A DNA stretch of 64,000 nucleotides from positions 1 through 64,000 of the forward strand of contig WHUZ01000045.1 in assembly GCA_015179045.1 (NCBI GenBank), in the 5' to 3' direction. This stretch comes from Kalaharituber pfeilii (lineage: Eukaryota; Ascomycota; Pezizomycetes; Pezizales; Pezizaceae). The notes beneath the pieces were generated by a model that saw only the letters and a list, made by a program, of their open reading frames with translations, did no database searches and was not told the origin of the DNA. Both the position numbers and the translations under genes were made by a program. Position 1 is the stretch's first letter; the number at the start of each line of letters is the position of its first letter. Below, in pieces: positions 22,458 to 35,409 of this stretch.

Positions 22458-24025
22458 TTTTTTTTTTTTTTTTTTTTTGTCATTACTCGCATGCCGCCTT
22501 GTAGGCTATGGCGAGGATTTAAATACATAACAACGAATAAACAGAGTATAACATCACAGAAAAAGTAAAAAACAACGTCGCAACATCGAGCGTGTCCTGC
22601 ACCACTCCGTCTACTCTGCCGCCCCAGTCCATCACCTCCGCCAGCGTCATTTCTCCCCCCCTAACCCCCTCATCCCTTATCGGCCCCCTTAGTCCCTCCT
22701 CTCCTCTCGGTAGTCTCTTCCTCCACACCTCGCACCCCCCATGATGTGCGCAAAATTTTCATAGTCTCTTCCGCACCACCTGCACTCGGGAGAAGTCTCT
22801 TTCCCTATCTTGTGTCTCCACTGTCGTAGTCCCTTGTTTCCCAAGATTCCCGCGAGAGTGGATACCCTTCTCCTGCTCCCTAGATACTCCAGTGGTCTGC
22901 ACGACAACTTCAATCTCTTTCTCTCCTCGGCTCTCCACTCTTTGACCTGCTGTCTGATCCCCGCCTCTGTCACTGTCTCATCCTGGTATTGCATTGCTGT
23001 GGCAACCTTCGCCGCCATGTCCGCCATGGCGTTGCCCCTGACTCCTCTGTGCGATTTCACCCACAACACCGCAACGTCATATTCCCCTCGGGCTACCCTC
23101 TTTTCCCACCGCCTCCTCACAAACTCCGCCGATCCCTCTGGCGTTAGGTCTCCACTCGCTATCCCTTGTAGTCTTGTTATGGTAACTCTGGAATCCGTGA
23201 CGACCAACAACTCTCCCTCTCCTTTCAGGGCTTCTCCTACCGCTATTAATTCAGCATCGTTCACCGTGCATTGCCTCCCCAGGTACACGGATCTGTCTTT
23301 GGTCCCCTGGTATACTCCAGCTCCTGTCCTCCCCTCTCTCCTGCTTCCATCTGTGTATATACTCACCCACCCCTCCTCTGTCTCTCTGGCTATGACGTCT
23401 TCCCACTCTTGTCCACTAAGGTCTTTGGGATGGAACTGATGTATATGAATTGGTAAGGGGTCGCGGTGTTCGAGTGATCCTCTTAAGTACCTGGTCTCCG
23501 GCTGCGGGTCTCTTATTGGTTCCTTCTCAAACCTCAATGCTCTTGCTTCCACCCTCTTCGCCTCTCCGTTCACAAAGGTCTCAACTGATTCCAAGTTTGC
23601 CAACCCCTCCACCACGTCCCTCCTCGTCCCCATGGAGCCCCGACTATCTCCCTGGCTACTCCATACTGCCATTTCTCCAGCTGTCTGAGCTTGTGTTCCG
23701 GAGGGGAGGCTTTCGCGTAACTGGCCCATGCCCAACTTCCCCAGGTAGCTATGTTCCTGGCGATGCTTGTATACAACTGTCGTCGTCTGCCGGGGGGAAT
23801 CTTGCTTAGTCTTGATGCTACCCGCCATGCCGCCTTCCCCAGTTGCAGCCTCCTATTGAAGTGGTCATTGAATTTCAGCTCCCAGTCTACATACAGACCT
23901 ACCAGCCTGTAGCTTCGTCCCTTTGTCCCTATCACGACTGTCTCAGACTTCCGTGGATCCAGCTCAAACCCCTCCTCCTGTGCCTCCTCAGTCAACCTCC
24001 TGCGATGTTCCACTATGTCTTTCTT
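22458..24025 (-). mobile_element. 5'-truncated LINE, 1.57 kb, with 12-bp target-site duplication
   Basis: AAGATAACGGTA lies at 22446-22457 and 24026-24037. The element has a T-run, a type A 3' hairpin (22480-22513), a short UTR and the C-terminal half of ORF2. The truncation point falls within the RT domain. Confidence 0.95.
22689..24013 (-). pseudogene. LINE ORF2 fragment: RT C-terminal region plus RNase H and zinc module
   Basis: It encodes the distal RT/thumb region (ELDPRKSETVVIGTKGRSYR; LGKAAWRVASRLSKIPPGRR), then RNase H with IYTDGSR (first catalytic Asp), NDAELIAVGEAL (Glu), VVTDSR (Asp) and VKSHRGVRGNAMADMAAK (His/Asp), followed by PECRWCGRDYENFAH. Two frames must be joined: the first ends around APWGRGG near 23635 and the second begins around GTRRDVVEG. 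One extra G in the GGGG at about 23632 would join them. The homologous site in the 46-kb LINE is uninterrupted. Truncated at the 5' side by the usual incomplete reverse transcription. Confidence 0.9.
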
Positions 24026-24039
24026 AAGATAACGGTACT

Positions 24040-26813
24040 ACTAACGGAAAACGAGTATGAACGGATGAATAAATAGTGAGTAGGAAGGACGAAAGATTAA
24101 GATGAAGATGAGAGATGAAGAAGGTAGAAAGAATGCACTTCTTATACCAGTTGGTGCAGCATCACCATTTCTAAGCATCTCCTATGTCCCTGGACTCACC
24201 CAGACAATTCAGCAGAGGTCGTCGCACAAGCTTTAGCTTTTCTCTTGTTCTTTTTCTGACAGAATTGATTCAGAGCTGGACATACAAATTGCTGGATATC
24301 CTGCTGAGCAGGTGTGCTGGAACTGAGCATCCGTTGAAGGTGGCTGGTACGAGTGTGCTGTAAATGTGCAAAAAGAATCTGCCTGCTCACTAGCAAGGGT
24401 ACTGTGTAAGTGTTCTTGAGCATTTAATGATCGTAAAAGGAGACCTCGATGTTAATTGGTATATTGGGCTTGCGGCTACTGTGCAGGTATTGCAACAGGT
24501 GAATCCGTAGTTGCTTCTCCATCTGTCATTGTCCATCCCATGGGTGCTACTGAACCTTTGATTTGCCAGCGTGGGTAGAGGAGCTGAAGGGGAATCTGCC
24601 GGTTTTCATAGACTATGTATAGGTAGGAGATGATGTTGACAGGGCAACCCATAATGGTGAACGTTCTCGCAGGTACATGGTTCAACTCCAAAGGACCCAG
24701 AATAAGTATGATCACTAAGATACATTTTGTGGCGAATTCAGGCTTGCATTCCACTTATAATTAATCTTTTCGATTGCGACATATGTAACTGAGCTTACAA
24801 GAAGCTGAAAGGCACCTTGTGGGCCATGAGTTCTGGGGACTTCTGTATGGCTTTCCATTTCTGAACGTTTAAAGTGAGAATGCATAACATAAGTACAAAT
24901 ACTTCAGCAAACACAGAAATATGCACCTTTTTTGAGCCACTTCCAACAACTGCATAGTCTTGTTTATTTTATTTCTCCGGTTCACATAACCCCGCATACA
25001 AGCTACGAGCCTATTGCAGGGAATGCATGTGGTGTAACGGGGTTGCTATTACCAAATGTACTCCGAGGTAGGGGTAAGTCTTCAAAGCGCGAAACGTTAC
25101 ATACAGTGTGTTTTTTTTGTTTTTTTTTTTTTTTATAGTGACTGGTATTTTTAACGTCGACATAATTCTGAACATATTCTACGCATAAAGTTGTTCGTTA
25201 CCCGTGGAAAATTCTGCATCACTAGTGCGTGCCGCAAGCGATCGATCCGCTACCTTACATGGATATACGTCCAGAGTCATCCCGAAGCGTTACCTAGTGG
25301 CCCACAACTGAGTTGCGATAAACAGCCACATACTTTTGCGTATTCAATACTTATATTGTATTAATTAACTCGATATACGTCCAAATTCAACTGCAATCAG
25401 GAAAGGAATTCCCGCCCCTTGCGAAATTGGAGCTGCGGCCTAGCTTTTGTAGACAAGATTACCCAACAAACCTATAACACTACAGTCGCAGTCGCGGTCA
25501 AAAAAAAAAAATCTACCGATCCCCATCCTTTATTGCTGATGCATGATGTAATGTAGGTCCTGCCACATTCAAATTCAGGTTACTCGGCGTCTCTCCGATC
25601 AAACAGCTCTGCGTTATTTACGATATTAGAATTTGCCCTCCTTGCTTTCAGCATAATGCAGGCGAATCTGTCTTCCCATTGGAAAGAGTAATCGATGCCT
25701 GGCTGAGACCTCGCAACAATAGAGCGAAGATTCAATGGTTGTCCCTATCTGAATATAAAACTGGCAACCGTAAGTGTGTTTAGGACCCCAATTTTTTTCC
25801 GTAGCAATAGAAAATCGGGGGAAAATGCATGAATTAATCAAAATCTAACCCTCCATTTTCGTGGAGGGTATTTAATCAAATTTGACTTTTCAGTATTCAG
25901 AGAATAAATACATTGAAAACTCCCGCCATAGGCTTGTAGCTCGTATGCGGGGTATGTGAAACACCTATAAGTTGCTTGAACATTAATTAAATATGATACG
26001 TAAAAAAAAAAAAAGCAAACAAATAACTGTATCACATTGTTAGAGTTTCTTTTTTCTTTCGTGGATCCTTTTTCTTTTTTGCTTTTTTTGTGTTTTTTTC
26101 TAACAAGGTGGGCTGCAGGCTAACCGCTGCTGCAGTTATTAGTGCGTCCATTATTCTGCATCCTTAGTAATGTACCAGAAACATTGTAAATAGGTACAAT
26201 GGTACAAATCGCGACAGTATAAGTTTTGACAGCACCATGTAGAATTTGTTGCGGTTCTGCGTCTGCAGTAGTGCGCGAACCATCGCTGACTTTGGCCATT
26301 TTTAAGTCGGCGCTGTGCAAAATACAGATGAAAGATTCCCAGTGCCGGACTAGTCACCGAACACCTTTCAGATGTCAACCGGAGCGGCGAAGCATCACCG
26401 CTGACCTACCAACGGATAATACGTTTGTTCGTAATACCTGTAGCAAATTCAAAAGTTGCTCCGATTCGCAATGCGGCAGCAGTCAATTTTTATCGTGCCA
26501 CATAAACCGGGAAATGTGCCTTCATAACTAATACCAGTCCTTGATTTACTATCCAGTGGCAGGTGCTGTACGATAATAATATGATTAATTGTTCGACATC
26601 AAATATAACAGTATGACGATTTTTACGGGAGACATTATAGCAAACTATGACAGGTGTCATGATCTTAAGTACCTGCTCAGCCAAGACATGGAGCTGAAGC
26701 CAGCTCCACAACGACAATTCAGCTCGTACTACAATATCATCAGCTGAAGAGCAAATAGCGGCGTTTGGCACGCTGTCGCTACTGCAGTAGGCAAGGCCTC
26801 CCGGGGCACCATG
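24040..26813. other. AT-rich region, no gene recognised, with two decayed tail-C relics
   Basis: Relics of the type C terminus occur at 24981-25024 (minus) and 25919-25965 (plus, without an A tail). There are T-runs at 25109-25135 and an A-run near 25500. Frames are short and unassigned. Confidence 0.5.
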
Positions 26814-26815
26814 TA

Positions 26816-27680
26816 CTGTAATTCACCACAACTCGACGTGCACCACGTCCCGACGCACGTTTTACACCAAAACTGACCGCGCGCGACAACATATATCTCA
26901 ACCACCAGAATAGAATTTTGTATGCAACTTGTAGAGCAGTTAAATTAAGGACTATTCTTGATATTCCACACCTTAGCTTCTTCAGATATGTTGCTTTGAA
27001 GGAATTTATGATCCATGAAATTCTTACTATAAATTGGCATAGGCTTGGCATATATTTTTCGCTGTGATATCACTAGTATTGAATTCCACTTATCACACCT
27101 GAAGTAAATTTGATAAAAGCAGTAGGACACTTGGATATTAATATTTTATCTTATTCAAAGATGTGAGAAGCACACCAAGAAAACTTTTCAAGAAGTGTGG
27201 AGTTATTCACAAAATTCATTTTCTCATAGAAACTGTATGCAATAATTGTATAGGAAAACTACCTGAAATGGCAATTTGATGTATAAATTAGGCATTAAAC
27301 AACATTAAGCCACTTGAAGCACTAATTGACAACAGGCCTATTGGGGAGACTCTCTGGCCACAATTATATAGCCATTATGGAGAGCGTTGAAGGGAAGTTG
27401 TGCATTCTACCCACCAGTTCACTTTGTATGGGAATTCCATATAACTGCATGCCAAGACATCAATGAAAAACTCATAGTGCCATTAATCAACCCCAATGTC
27501 TTTGTCTTTTCAGTGCAAATAGAGGGATTAAAGGTGAAGAATAACCCTTTATTTATTTCCCCTGAAGAGCGCATACAAAATTCTGTTCTGATGATTGAGA
27601 TATATGTTGTCGTGCCCGGTCAGTTTTTGTGTAAAACGTGCGTCGGGACGTGGTGCACGTCGGGTTGTGGTGAAAGACAG
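26816..27680. mobile_element. Tc1/mariner-type foldback element, 865 bp
   Basis: It starts CTGTAATTCACCACAACTCG and ends with the inverse ...GGTGAAAGACAG, with TA at 26814-26815 and 27681-27682. The arms share CGTGCACCACGTCCCGACGC and further blocks for at least 110 bp. Related in layout to the elements at 16308 and 41889. No transposase. Confidence 0.9.
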
Positions 27681-27682
27681 TA

Positions 27683-28378
27683 CTCGCACCTTCTCGAAAC
27701 GCCTTTAACTCGAATTGATATTTGCCTACGAGGAATAAGGCAAAAAGTACTATTCACCTAAGAACGTGATAACTCTACAAAATAGGTCAAATGAGAAGGA
27801 TACAAATTAAAAAAACAAAAAACAACACATAAAAAAACCCCGAAAGAAAAAAAAAAAAGATCAGGAACTGTAACGAAAAAGTAAAGTAGATGCCCAGTTA
27901 ACAAACTCCGATAAACGTACCTGCTTTTTTCTTACCTTATCTCGCCGGCCGCCCTACAGTACTAGGCCATGGCGCGGGCACATGCTCCAGACTACCAGAA
28001 ACAGACGCCAGAATGAGACGAAAGCTACAAACCAAAGCAATCAGAAAGTAAGAATCAAATCCCGAATATTCCCGTAACCCAGTCTAAAATGCGTGAGCGC
28101 TCTCTTGCCTACCCAAAATTCCCCCCAAGCTATCCATTGGCTCCACAAACTCTCAGATGCTGTCACTCCTGCCCTCCATCTGCGCCAGCCAGCACTTCAT
28201 CTTTCCCACGTGGGTAACCTCCAGCAGTCTTTCATCCAATATCTGCTGTCCCTTTTTTTTGAATTTTTCTTGTCCATTACTCCTATGTAGGCCTTCCGGA
28301 GCCATCATGCAAACGGGGCTGTTGTCCTTCTACCTCTTCCACAATATTGCAGATATACTGCCTCTCGCCTAGACTTGG
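27683..28378. other. 3' flank of the Uma2-like gene
   Basis: No complete gene. On the minus strand, short open stretches (for example KKKGQQILDERLLEVTHVGK near 28210-28270) could be eroded downstream coding sequence of the neighbouring gene. Confidence 0.35.
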
Positions 28379-30969
28379 TTAGCTACCCTCTCCACGTCCC
28401 TTTCCAAGCAACCACAGTAATCCCATAGCCGCTTCCAATTGTTTCTTATTACGTTGAACTTCACCATCTGTTGCTGCTTTCTTCCTCTTCTGTCCTCTAC
28501 TCCGAGGTAGAACATCAACGCAAGTCGTCATCGTCGAAATCGTCGTCATCGTCATCATCGCCATCACCCAGATCATCCATGTCGTCATCCGACTCAGAAT
28601 CTAACCGGTTCCTCTTCACCTGTTTCCAGGACATGGGTTCCTCGTCTGAATCGACCAAAGCATGACTACGCTTCTTGTATGGCCTTCCCGCCCTGGAGTG
28701 TGTCCTTTCTTGACCTTCGGCCCCGGTTCCTGCTTCCGGCCTCACTGCTGCCGCATTCCTCTTCGCCCGTTCACCGGCGTAGTACCTCTTGTACATTTCC
28801 CATGACTTTTGGACCACTTTCTCTGCTCGTTCCTTCGCACGCAATTCCCTCAGCGGCGCCTTGGCCAGAACAAGCCTATTCGCCACTTCCTGCAAGTCGA
28901 ACTGCAACAACTCATCTTTGAACGGGCGCATACTCACTGGTATAAGTTGCTCCTCGTACTCCGGTGGTCCATAGCATTCACCCAGACGTAGGGTAAACGA
29001 CTTTCTCCCCTCAGGCAAGCTATCAGCAAAAGTATCTTTCTGCAAGAAGCACGACTCAAAGACGCATATTGTCTTAGGATGATACATCGTGCTGGTCTGG
29101 TCATCCTCGGGGCAGCGTCCCGGTGGTGTTTCCACATCCAGATACCCTCTTCCTCCCCACGACGGCAGTGGATATACAAGGTTGCGCTCAACGGCCCTAC
29201 TAATGAAGGCACAAGCATCCCAGCTTTATCGTGTTCCTGGTACCACCCAGCTAGTTGGTCTGTCATCTGTCTCCGTACACGTGCCTCCCACTTTCGTCCC
29301 CCTTTTCCAGCCATTAACTGCCGGAATTCTGCTCTAAAAGTTTTGCCGCCAAACGCAGCGCGTGGCCATTTCAATTTTTCACACTTTACCTCGGTGGGGC
29401 TGAAAATTCGCATAGGAGGGCTATTTCCGGCCTCAGTCCTGGCCGGCACAGTTTCGGCAGCGCCAGCATGGTCTTGTGACTCACGTAAGCAGTTGTCCTG
29501 TGCTTGCCCGGGCAGGCTGCCTGCTGAACTTTCTGCTGTAGGCTTCCTTGTGTTGGTGGAGCCCTGAAGCCTCTTCTGACTGACCCCCTCGCATTCTTCA
29601 TCGGTACCACTTTTATGTAAATCTTCATCCTCAGCCTCCACGTCCTCTCGTCTCACATATTGCTGGTCTTGTGCTTCCCGAATATCGAGCACCATCGCCA
29701 GGTGCGTCTGGCAGCCAGTTCGGAGCAAGAAAAGGCGTGCATCTCGCTGTGCGTCGTCGAACCTCTGTGTGAAGGCGACCTCGACTGCAATAGTGGGGAT
29801 ATTGAGGCTTATGTTTTTCGGGGCCTGAAGGCTGCCCTTGAGATTGGCAATCACTGGTTCCAAGAGTTTGACGGATGCATCGGGAGTCTTCTTGCTGGTG
29901 GATGCCATACTCTTGTGGCCAGAGAACCCTGTACATTCTGTAAGGCAGCAGCGCAGCAGCGCATCAGCATTGAGAAATATGCGGAAATAGATGAGGAAGT
30001 GCCCTCTTACGTGATTCCACTTCAACATCAATACCCGCCTCATCTGGTCCCAGTCCAGCCTTCTGGGTAATCTCTCTCAGCTGGAACTCCATGCTGCGGC
30101 TGAACACCTTCCCGAACGCCTGATGTACCGATGTAGAGAGCGCATTGACGACAAACTTCTTGCGAATGGAATCATACTCGTACAACCCGCCTTCGCGGCT
30201 CTCCCTCAGCCCAGGATACCTGCATTGCCATTCTATAAAGTCCTCGGGAGTGACATTGTCGATGATGACAGGCGGATTCGTAGTCCCGAGGGCAGCCGAC
30301 ATTGCGAAGAGGTCGTTGGGGTCCAGGTGCGAGAGGCTGTGAACCTGAGCCACTGATGGGCGATGTGGGGACGGTGACCTTGGGGGGGGGCTCGAGGCCG
30401 CATCGGAATTCTGGGTCCTTGCGGCCTGTTCACGCCATGTCCAGGGCTTCTGGTGCTCCAGCACTGGATGGCGGTGGAGTGGGTGAGCAGCGAGGTGTTT
30501 GGGGTATCATCCTCGATGACAGGCCTGGAGGAGTCGATGGCAGCCTTGGAGCTGGAGTTGGGAAGCTGTCGCTACGTTCATCATCGGGTGGGAAGGGGGA
30601 TGTTCCACTGGGAACGGACTCGGGCTTTGGCTCGGAATGCTGATCTATAGTAGTGTCCAGATCCGGCCCCGGGCGCGGGTTGGCGCGCACGGATCCGGCT
30701 CTTGTGACATTCGCCTTAGCGGTTCTCGCCGCCATATTGTGGCCACGGCGACGGGACGGTCCTTGCGCAAGAGGCGACCTAGGGGAAGGAGGAATCCGTG
30801 CTGTTGATGTCGACGCCCGCGGTGGGGTGGCATTAGTTACAGCATTATGCTGTAAGGGAGCGGACATAGGCCTCGAGGAGACCGTTTGATATCTCCTAAA
30901 CCCACTTCCGACATTGCCGCCGGCGCAGAGTCGGTGTCGATGCATACGACGATGGAGAAAAAGGCACAA
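28379..30969 (-). CDS. Probable PD-(D/E)XK (Uma2-like) nuclease-fold protein with Pro-rich N-terminus and acidic C-terminus
   Basis: Order along the protein: a Pro/Ser-rich N-terminal region (about 30430-30950), a conserved-looking block (NPPVIIDNVTPEDFIEWQCR; KKFVVNALSTSVHQAFGKVF, about 30110-30280), a 73-nt intron (29938-30010, GTAAGA donor, TTACAG acceptor, in phase), then TPDASVKLL and IPTIAVEVAFTQ. The PD and EV pair, followed by DARLFLLR and HLAMVLDI, fits the PD-(D/E)XK core of Uma2-like proteins scattered in fungal genomes; that assignment is from memory of the family. The C-terminal segment (about 28515-29060) ends in a long Asp/Glu run. Two frame changes remain unexplained, near 30440-30460 and between about 29100 and 29240; they may be introns or indels. 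The start codon is uncertain. The function is unknown. Confidence 0.5.
29938..30010 (-). other. Intron of the Uma2-like gene (73 nt)
   Basis: GTAAGAGGG donor, a branch-like GCTGATG about 27 nt before the acceptor, and CCTTACAG. The exon frames on both sides join in phase through a Gln codon, linking the STSVHQAF block to the PDAS block. Confidence 0.8.
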
Positions 30970-31287
30970 TAAAACAGCAACTTGAGAATATAATAGTCAA
31001 TAATAGTGTTCCGCGAGTATGGAACGATCCTACCTTGTGGACAGGCGTTAACATTCGTGACCGACCCAAACTAGAAACAACGGCTCTACAGACCAAAGAT
31101 GGGGTTTCTTCTCGGTCAGAATTAAGGCGAATAGCTGACAGTGCCTTATGGCCGTCATATTACATACAGGATCAAGTTTCCTCTGGCTCTAGACACCGCA
31201 CTGCACGTGGGGCGCTATCATATAAGCGGTTTAGCTCAGCTGAGCGAAGCCAAGAGTATGCAACAATACGATTGACGTGAGCCTACA

Positions 31288-31362
31288 ACGAAACCCTAGT
31301 AGGCATCTTATAGAAACCCTAGTAGGCATCTTATAAGAAACCCTAGTAGGCATCTTATAAAA
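31288..31362. repeat. Three tandem copies of a 23-24 bp unit upstream of the Uma2-like gene
   Basis: GAAACCCTAGTAGGCATCTT with ATA(A) is repeated three times with almost no change, about 320 bp before the most upstream frame of the minus-strand gene. It could be a simple minisatellite or a promoter repeat. Confidence 0.9.
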
Positions 31363-31929
31363 CGCTAGCCAGTCAATCCTTGCTATCATACATATTCGAC
31401 AGCTTGCATTCGTGGGCCTAGGCCAGTTTCCGGTGGCACCTGAATCCATGTCATCATCCGCAGTGGCATGGTTATGTATGTTTTATCTTTAGCCTCACTC
31501 CACCCATCTCTGCAAACAGTTCATGCCGCTCTCCCCTTGGTCGTGTGAGACATGCAGCCCGGCGACCCCGCCCTCCCGGGATAATCTCTATCTCAACGAA
31601 AACTTGACCGAAGTTACTAATCAAAGATTCTGACTCCCCAAAGATTTGTTCCAAGATTTCTGCTTTTTTCTGATTTTTTTGCTTTAGCTTCTATGGCAGG
31701 GCCTAGGGGTGGATCGGCTGCATGTCTCACGCACCTCCAAGGGGTACCTAGCGCGGGATATGAAATGTGTGGTGCTCTTTGCCTATTCTGTATTTGCACC
31801 CAACCCCATGCAGGAGATTAACCAGCCGTAGCGGTCGCAATGCACGCGCCCACTAGTAGTACCGCGACAGGGGTATAGGGAAGTACGATTTTGGCGTATC
31901 ATTCTTCTGCCAGAGCACTGCCCTCCAAG

Positions 31930-32055
31930 TGCAGGTGACCCTGGCTATAAGCTCGTTCTTTGTCTACACAGGTAAAGACAGTGCCCTCGCTATAGGTCAT
32001 AGTGAAGAACATCAGTCAGATTCTTGGCCTTCATTATAGCCAGGGTCTCCTGTAC
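31930..32055. repeat. Small inverted-repeat element, about 125 bp
   Basis: CAGGTGACCCTGGCTATAA on the left and the inverse of CAGGAGACCCTGGCTATAA on the right match at 18 of 19 bases. A MITE relic or a stable hairpin. Confidence 0.55.
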
Positions 32056-35000
32056 TTCAGTTCACGGTGAGACCGATTTCACAACCTGTAGCTGATTGCT
32101 GTAAATCGTTCTGACAAACCATCGTTACCTGAAGCGTTTGCTGAAGTCCATGCGGCTTTTCTCCAATCCGCACTGCTACTTGCGAATCTCTGGTGATGAA
32201 GTATTTTGCATGTCACTTCGTCCTGTGCATACGTAATTAATATGAAAGTATGAATATTCCGAATCCGACCCGCAGGAGACACTCTGGCCGAAGCACTCGT
32301 TACTGGCATTTAGTGATGCAGGTGGAGCTGTTATGGCCGTGCGCGAAAAGCCTACCGGATCGGGAATGAATAATGCTACTGAAGCGTATTTTCCATACAA
32401 TTTAGCTCCCAAGGTCAGGTACAGCCCTTAGCCTCATTTGCTCACAGACGGCCTATAACTTTGCCCCCACCTGCATCACTACTAGACATAGTAAATGCTG
32501 GTAACGAGTACCATAATACCAGCTGATGATGCAAGACATGTGGGAGAAAATGTTAAATAGCGGATACGATTATGCAGCATCCCAATATTTTCCCCTAGTG
32601 TTAAGAACAGATTTTCGAGTTGATGAATACCCAACATGAACACATACATTATCTCCGTTCTGAATAACATGAATGACATAAACACATCGATGGCAAAACT
32701 GTCGCTTAATCAAATGTATAATCTATTCAAACACTTTATTGCGCGAAACACAACATCCCAGCATTACATCGTACGAGATGCGTTTAAAATTTCCAGTGCA
32801 CCCCTTTTTCGGTCAAATGGATGGATGCTTGTGACAAGCTCCAGAGTCGTTGGAGAGCTCAACTTTTGTAGAATGGGCCAGTTGCCCAATCTCCTAGGCT
32901 CAGTCTGTGTGGCAACATACTCTCTTCATCCTACATCCCAGCCTCACGGGTTCCGTTCAGAAGGAAGGGACTAAGATTGGCTATTGCAAAATAGTATCAA
33001 GCTTAGGCATGTCTCTTCAAACTTGCTTCCTGTCTGACATCCAGTAGTATGCAGCACCTACTTCCCTATATTATTGGGTATTCCTATTGGAAATCTGAGG
33101 AGTTCAGATCAGCGTACATCAGACAACTCCAGCCATTTCCAGCCCTGTTGCCCAGCCTTGATGGATGTGAGTAGCATGTGTTAGCAACATCACTGGAAGG
33201 CTTCCTCCTGATGACTCCATATATATCCCAATATTATGGTAGTTCATAACTTACGCAAAATCGCTATTGCTATAGCAAATTGTTCTCGCTTTCGCAAGCT
33301 GTTTTTGCTTCCCTGGCTACAGAGCAGTGAGCTGCAAATATCAGAGTAACTACCCTCGTACTCGCAAGCTACCTACGCATGGTAGGCTGCCTTAGCCGGC
33401 ATATCCAGCGGGCGGCGAGAGTGTGGAACCTCCACCGCGTTGTATTGGCCTGTACTTGCATCTACCCTGGTCAGCAGGCACACCAACTGCGCAAGGAATG
33501 ATATCGCAGCAGGGGCAATAGTGCAAAAATAAAATTCACAACTACCTTTCGGGGCTACCTTTCGGGGATCACTTTCCGCCTTTTTCCTACCAACGCCTCT
33601 CCGCCATCATTGGTGCTCCTTCCGGAACTTCTCAAGCGCAAGGTTGCTGGCCAATATCGATTATTGGAATGTCTCGGCAGCGCCGCCGCTGACAGGGCCA
33701 ACATATAGATACAAGCTTCCACTGAATCCCCAGAAGGTGGACAGGAAGTTGATTGAGGAGAAATGTACCATTTCTAAGATTTACAAAGCGTTTGTTCGAA
33801 CCCATGCACCAAATAAATACCGTTGACCGATGGGCCGCCGCGTTCACCAATATTTCTGAAAGGTTCCAGGGTCCGATCCATTTACCAATGTGGAGCATAC
33901 ATATACATGAACGATACACCATCGCCCGAATTGAGGCATTGTTCGCTGAATGAGCCGAATGATAACAGAAATATGATGCAATGTTGGGTGGGGTGACCAA
34001 CGCCGTAACTTCGTCAGGAAAAATCCCCTGGTTGTCACGTACACTTCATATGTTACTCATTGCTGTATAGTACAAACAGCTTCTCAACGTCGACATTGTT
34101 GGGATGGGGACTTGATCCAGTAGGGGTAGATTTGTAGTAACAGAGGCGTAATAAGGAGAGAGGTTTGATTTACATACATGAGGTAATAAAATTAATAAGA
34201 AAAGAGGATGCAAAAATCAAGAATAAGAGGCCTATAGTGATCGAGAAGAAAACGGTAGTGGTAGCTTGTCTCACTGAGCGATTGAGAGAGGACATTGAGC
34301 TGTCTCTCGATCCTGTGCAGCAGCACTGTGAATACTTTGATATCACTTTCCTGAGCTGGAGTAATTACCTTTGAGCAAAAAGCTTCAACTTTTCCAAGCG
34401 TGCTCTCATACCAATTTTCTAACTAACCCTTTTCATCCTTAGAAACAACTCCTTAATCTAGTATCAGATATGTGAATACTAACCAAGTGGGGTCCATCGT
34501 TTAATCATGCCATCTAGCTAATATCTAGTATTAGCAATTTTGGGGTGAACTAGCCGATCTAGTATGAGTGGCTCTCCTATAGGTTTAATAATTATTATGG
34601 CACTGATATTGACTGTACGTTGAAAACGACAGTTGTACTGCGCTTTATAATGATAAACGGTCTCTTAACACATTGCTTAATGATCCGGAGACTTTTCGGA
34701 TTTTTTGCTATTAATATAAGTATCAAAACTAGAGCTCATTGGCTATTTAACGCGATATTATTTTTTTTTCTGAATTAAAGTCCGAAATAAAATAAAAAAA
34801 AAATAAAGGAATGTTTTCCACAGATAATTTCGTGTGAAAGCATAGAATTTTAGCTTCTGGAATCTTCTCGACCAGTAGTCAATCGTTCTGTTTCTTGCCC
34901 ATCCGTCTTATCATCCCCATGAATATCAACCCAATTTTTTCGCGCCTTTTGAGAGGTCTTTTGCGAGGATCATCCCACTCCCCTCCGATAAACAACATTC

Positions 35001-35349
35001 CGGGCTATACCAGAAACACTGTCTGTGTTTCTGTGTCTCCGTGTTCCTCTCCTAGCCCTGTTTGTCACAACGTAAGCAGTATGGTTTATGCTACAGCACA
35101 GGATATCCATATAGCACAATGATTACAGTGTAATATCTATAAAAAGTTATTGATGACAAGGTATTCCATACAAAACCTGTGACTTTTTAGAATATTATGT
35201 ATCTCTAGCACTGCAACTAGATAGGCAATCAGGATATTTTCTATGATAGGTACTACTTGAAACTTGATGGTTCCGGTTGTAGAACAGACATTGGGGTTGT
35301 GTGTCTGCCGACCAAATTCCGATACAATATTGTCATTTTGAGGTCAAAT

Positions 35350-35409
35350 GCCCTGCCATGGCGAACAGCTGCAAGCAGATATTTAAAAAAAATAAAAATA
35401 AAAATAAAA
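35350..35409 (+). mobile_element. Mini-retroposon (tail type B), 60 bp
   Basis: CCCTGCCATGGCGAACAGCT, GCAAGC, then a degenerate A-rich tail (AAAAT repeats). The 10-bp duplication GAGGTCAAAT lies at 35340-35349 and 35410-35419. The GGGG of the hairpin is lost. Confidence 0.85.

Noticed and set aside
22810..23809. Plus-strand frames opposite the 23-kb LINE
   Set aside because: Antisense of ORF2, where RT and RNase H motifs are clear on the minus strand.
28471..28665. Ser-rich plus-strand frame at 28.5 kb
   Set aside because: It is the complement of the Asp-rich tail of the Uma2-like gene.
31288..31362. CRISPR-like direct repeats
   Set aside because: Three units are directly adjacent with no spacers, in a eukaryotic sequence.
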